Of a DNA stretch of 64,000 nucleotides, positions 63,401 to 64,000 are shown in pieces. The stretch is from Effrenium voratum. Taxonomy: Eukaryota; Sar; Dinophyceae; Suessiales; Symbiodiniaceae. How positions within the stretch are numbered: the stretch's first letter is position 1; each line of letters starts with the position of its first letter. Position numbers and translations under genes: made by a program. Location of the stretch: assembly GCA_963377175.1 (NCBI GenBank), contig CAUJNA010000527.1, positions 62,001 to 126,000 of the forward strand, in the 5' to 3' direction. The notes under the pieces were generated by a model, which saw only the letters and a program-made list of their open reading frames with translations, was not told the origin of the DNA and did no database searches.

Positions 63401-64000
63401 CATGTTCCTCACACGGGCATTTAGGTGAGCCAAGCTTTGGGCAAGCTGGGGCTGGTAATCAAGAAACTTGGGAGATTCGTGTGGGTGTCGAGGCAATTCG
63501 AGTCAAGCCGCTCTAGAACATTCCAGCATAAGAGTTGCACCGATCAGATCCCTTTGGCCCATACAAGTGGGAGGGTGGGTGTCCATGTGAAAAAAAGAAG
63601 AAAAAAAGAAACAACATGCTGCTTTCGATTGTTCTTCGGGAACCAAACCGACGGCTCGGTGTCCATACGACTTTGGGAGGTATCTTGGGAACGATTCACA
63701 TCCCGGGACCAGCACCCTCCAATGGCCTTTGGGTTGGGTGCTAGGCCCGAAAGGCTGATTGAGCTCTTTCAGGAGGAATATGTGTTTTTTTTGTTTTTGT
63801 TTTTTTCCGAAAACACTCTTTAGGAGGATATTGTGTGTTGATGGACAGGCGTACACGTCTTCCTGTGCCTGGCCATGCCTGCATGTGAAATGGATGTTTA
63901 CAGTCGGGCGAAAGTAGATTGCACGATTCAAACCCATCTTGGTGCAGGTTGTCCCTTTTGCTTGCCCACATCTACGTGAAGTAGTCTACTGTTTCAGGAG
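57461..64000 (+). CDS. H3: Histone H3, copy 2 (exons 1-5; runs off right edge)
   Basis: Exons 57461-57486, 58864-58924, 60490-60550, 62284-62325 and 63157-63197 encode H3 residues 1-76, identical at every residue to copy 1. By my count 27 of 77 codons differ, all synonymously. Intron positions and phases match copy 1, but the introns share no alignable sequence beyond repeat families. The first donor is GA here and GC in copy 1; the third is GC here and GT in copy 1. Introns are 1377, 1565, 1733 and 831 bp. Exons 6-8 would lie beyond base 64000; I found none of them before the edge. Identity of protein with saturating silent change points to purifying selection on both genes. Confidence 0.88.
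58864..58924 (+). CDS. H3: H3 copy 2 exon 2
   Basis: Same residues as copy 1 exon 2. Acceptor CCGAG, donor GC (GCGGGA). A family G introner begins 39 nt after the exon. Confidence 0.92.
58963..59096 (+). repeat. Introner G5
   Basis: Full copy after H3 copy 2 exon 2, directly abutting introner H5. Confidence 0.85.
59097..59198 (+). repeat. Introner H5
   Basis: Diverged copy joined end to end with G5. Confidence 0.75.
59211..59288 (+). repeat. Introner O2
   Basis: AGCCAAGGTGATCACGC and TTTGCCTTGAAAGCCCAGG; matches O1 over about 75 nt. Confidence 0.65.
59353..59470 (+). repeat. Introner B13
   Basis: Full copy; right end GGAGGACCCAG, followed by TGTTTAACTCACT. Confidence 0.8.
59616..59731 (+). 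repeat. Introner B14
   Basis: Shares both flanks with B13 (GCGCGGT upstream, TTGTTTAACTCACT downstream), so the pair looks like a local duplication. Confidence 0.8.
60490..60550 (+). CDS. H3: H3 copy 2 exon 3
   Basis: Same residues as copy 1 exon 3. Acceptor CGGAG, donor GC (GCAGGG). Introner D4 begins 50 nt downstream. Confidence 0.92.
60601..60716 (+). repeat. Introner D4
   Basis: Full copy, 50 nt after H3 copy 2 exon 3. Confidence 0.85.
61376..61445 (+). repeat. Introner L3, partial
   Basis: CCCACTGTGATACAAGTTGG retained; the right end is not clear. Confidence 0.55.
61842..61977 (+). repeat. Introner B15
   Basis: Diverged full copy in H3 copy 2 intron 3. Confidence 0.7.
62146..62268 (+). 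repeat. Introner D5, diverged
   Basis: The right half is rewritten (TTCGCAGGGCTTCGCAG) but ends CCACCGAG, just before H3 copy 2 exon 4. Confidence 0.7.
62284..62325 (+). CDS. H3: H3 copy 2 exon 4
   Basis: Same residues as copy 1 exon 4, with six silent codon changes. Acceptor TTCAG, donor GC. Introner D5 ends 16 nt upstream. Confidence 0.92.
62392..62500 (+). repeat. Introner A13
   Basis: Full copy, 66 nt after H3 copy 2 exon 4. Confidence 0.85.
62721..62837 (+). repeat. Introner B16
   Basis: Full copy in H3 copy 2 intron 4. Confidence 0.85.
63007..63138 (+). repeat. Introner G6
   Basis: Full copy, right end diverged, 18 nt before H3 copy 2 exon 5. Confidence 0.75.
63157..63197 (+). CDS. 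H3: H3 copy 2 exon 5
   Basis: [13 protein letters not shown] again. Acceptor GCTAG, donor GC (GCCATG). The following intron continues past the right edge. Confidence 0.92.
63198..64000 (+). other. H3 copy 2 intron 5, left part
   Basis: Purine run near 63590-63612 and a T-rich run near 63784. No H3 exon 6 before the edge. Confidence 0.6.

Noticed and set aside
1..64000. tRNA, rRNA, CRISPR arrays, bacterial promoters or terminators
   Set aside because: None seen; the regularly spaced repeats are eukaryotic inverted-repeat elements of unequal spacing.

Overview
The window looks like nuclear DNA of a dinoflagellate. Three observations support this: introns that mostly begin with GC or GA rather than GT and end AG before an exon starting with G; a divergent histone H3; and a many-exon pentatricopeptide-repeat (PPR) gene. 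Dense short inverted-repeat elements resembling the introners described in Symbiodinium and Polarella relatives fit too. I cannot name the species. All genes I can support are on the + strand; most long open frames, and all reverse-strand ones I examined, come from repeats.

Layout. 1-8 kb: repeats, a GC-rich minisatellite (about 1.68-3.45 kb) and no gene I can recognise. 8.2-11.35 kb: short coding-like segments of an unrecognised gene; several introner copies here lie exactly between segments that join in frame. 12-16 kb: repeats and unique DNA. 16254-51772: histone H3 copy 1 in eight exons that sum to exactly 135 residues plus the initiator Met. Its intron 5 (22082-50028, 27.9 kb) contains a PPR gene on the same strand, with 21 recognised exons from 23375 to the stop at 48840. 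The exons join in phase to 1575 nt, with the 5' end missing. 53.5-55.1 kb: a second unrecognised coding cluster. 57461 to beyond the right edge: histone H3 copy 2, exons 1-5. It encodes the same 76 residues as copy 1 with about 27 of 77 codons changed synonymously, and has the same intron positions but unrelated intron sequence.

The space between exons is a mosaic of at least 17 families of short (about 80-150 bp) terminal-inverted-repeat elements, labelled A-Q here, about 80 copies in all. Most sit inside larger introns. A few (C2, D1, D3, E1, perhaps A3) fit as complete introns whose splice sites lie at the element ends. Introns also hold long simple repeats: a (TTTTGGGGGG)n tract, a (CATA)n tract and a telomere-like tract.

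How the genes relate: H3 is the core nucleosome histone, and the PPR protein is probably an organelle RNA-binding factor. I see no functional link; they share the locus only by position. I found no tRNA, rRNA, CRISPR or bacterial-type operon. Exon borders were set by eye from protein similarity, phase and AG acceptors, without transcript data.
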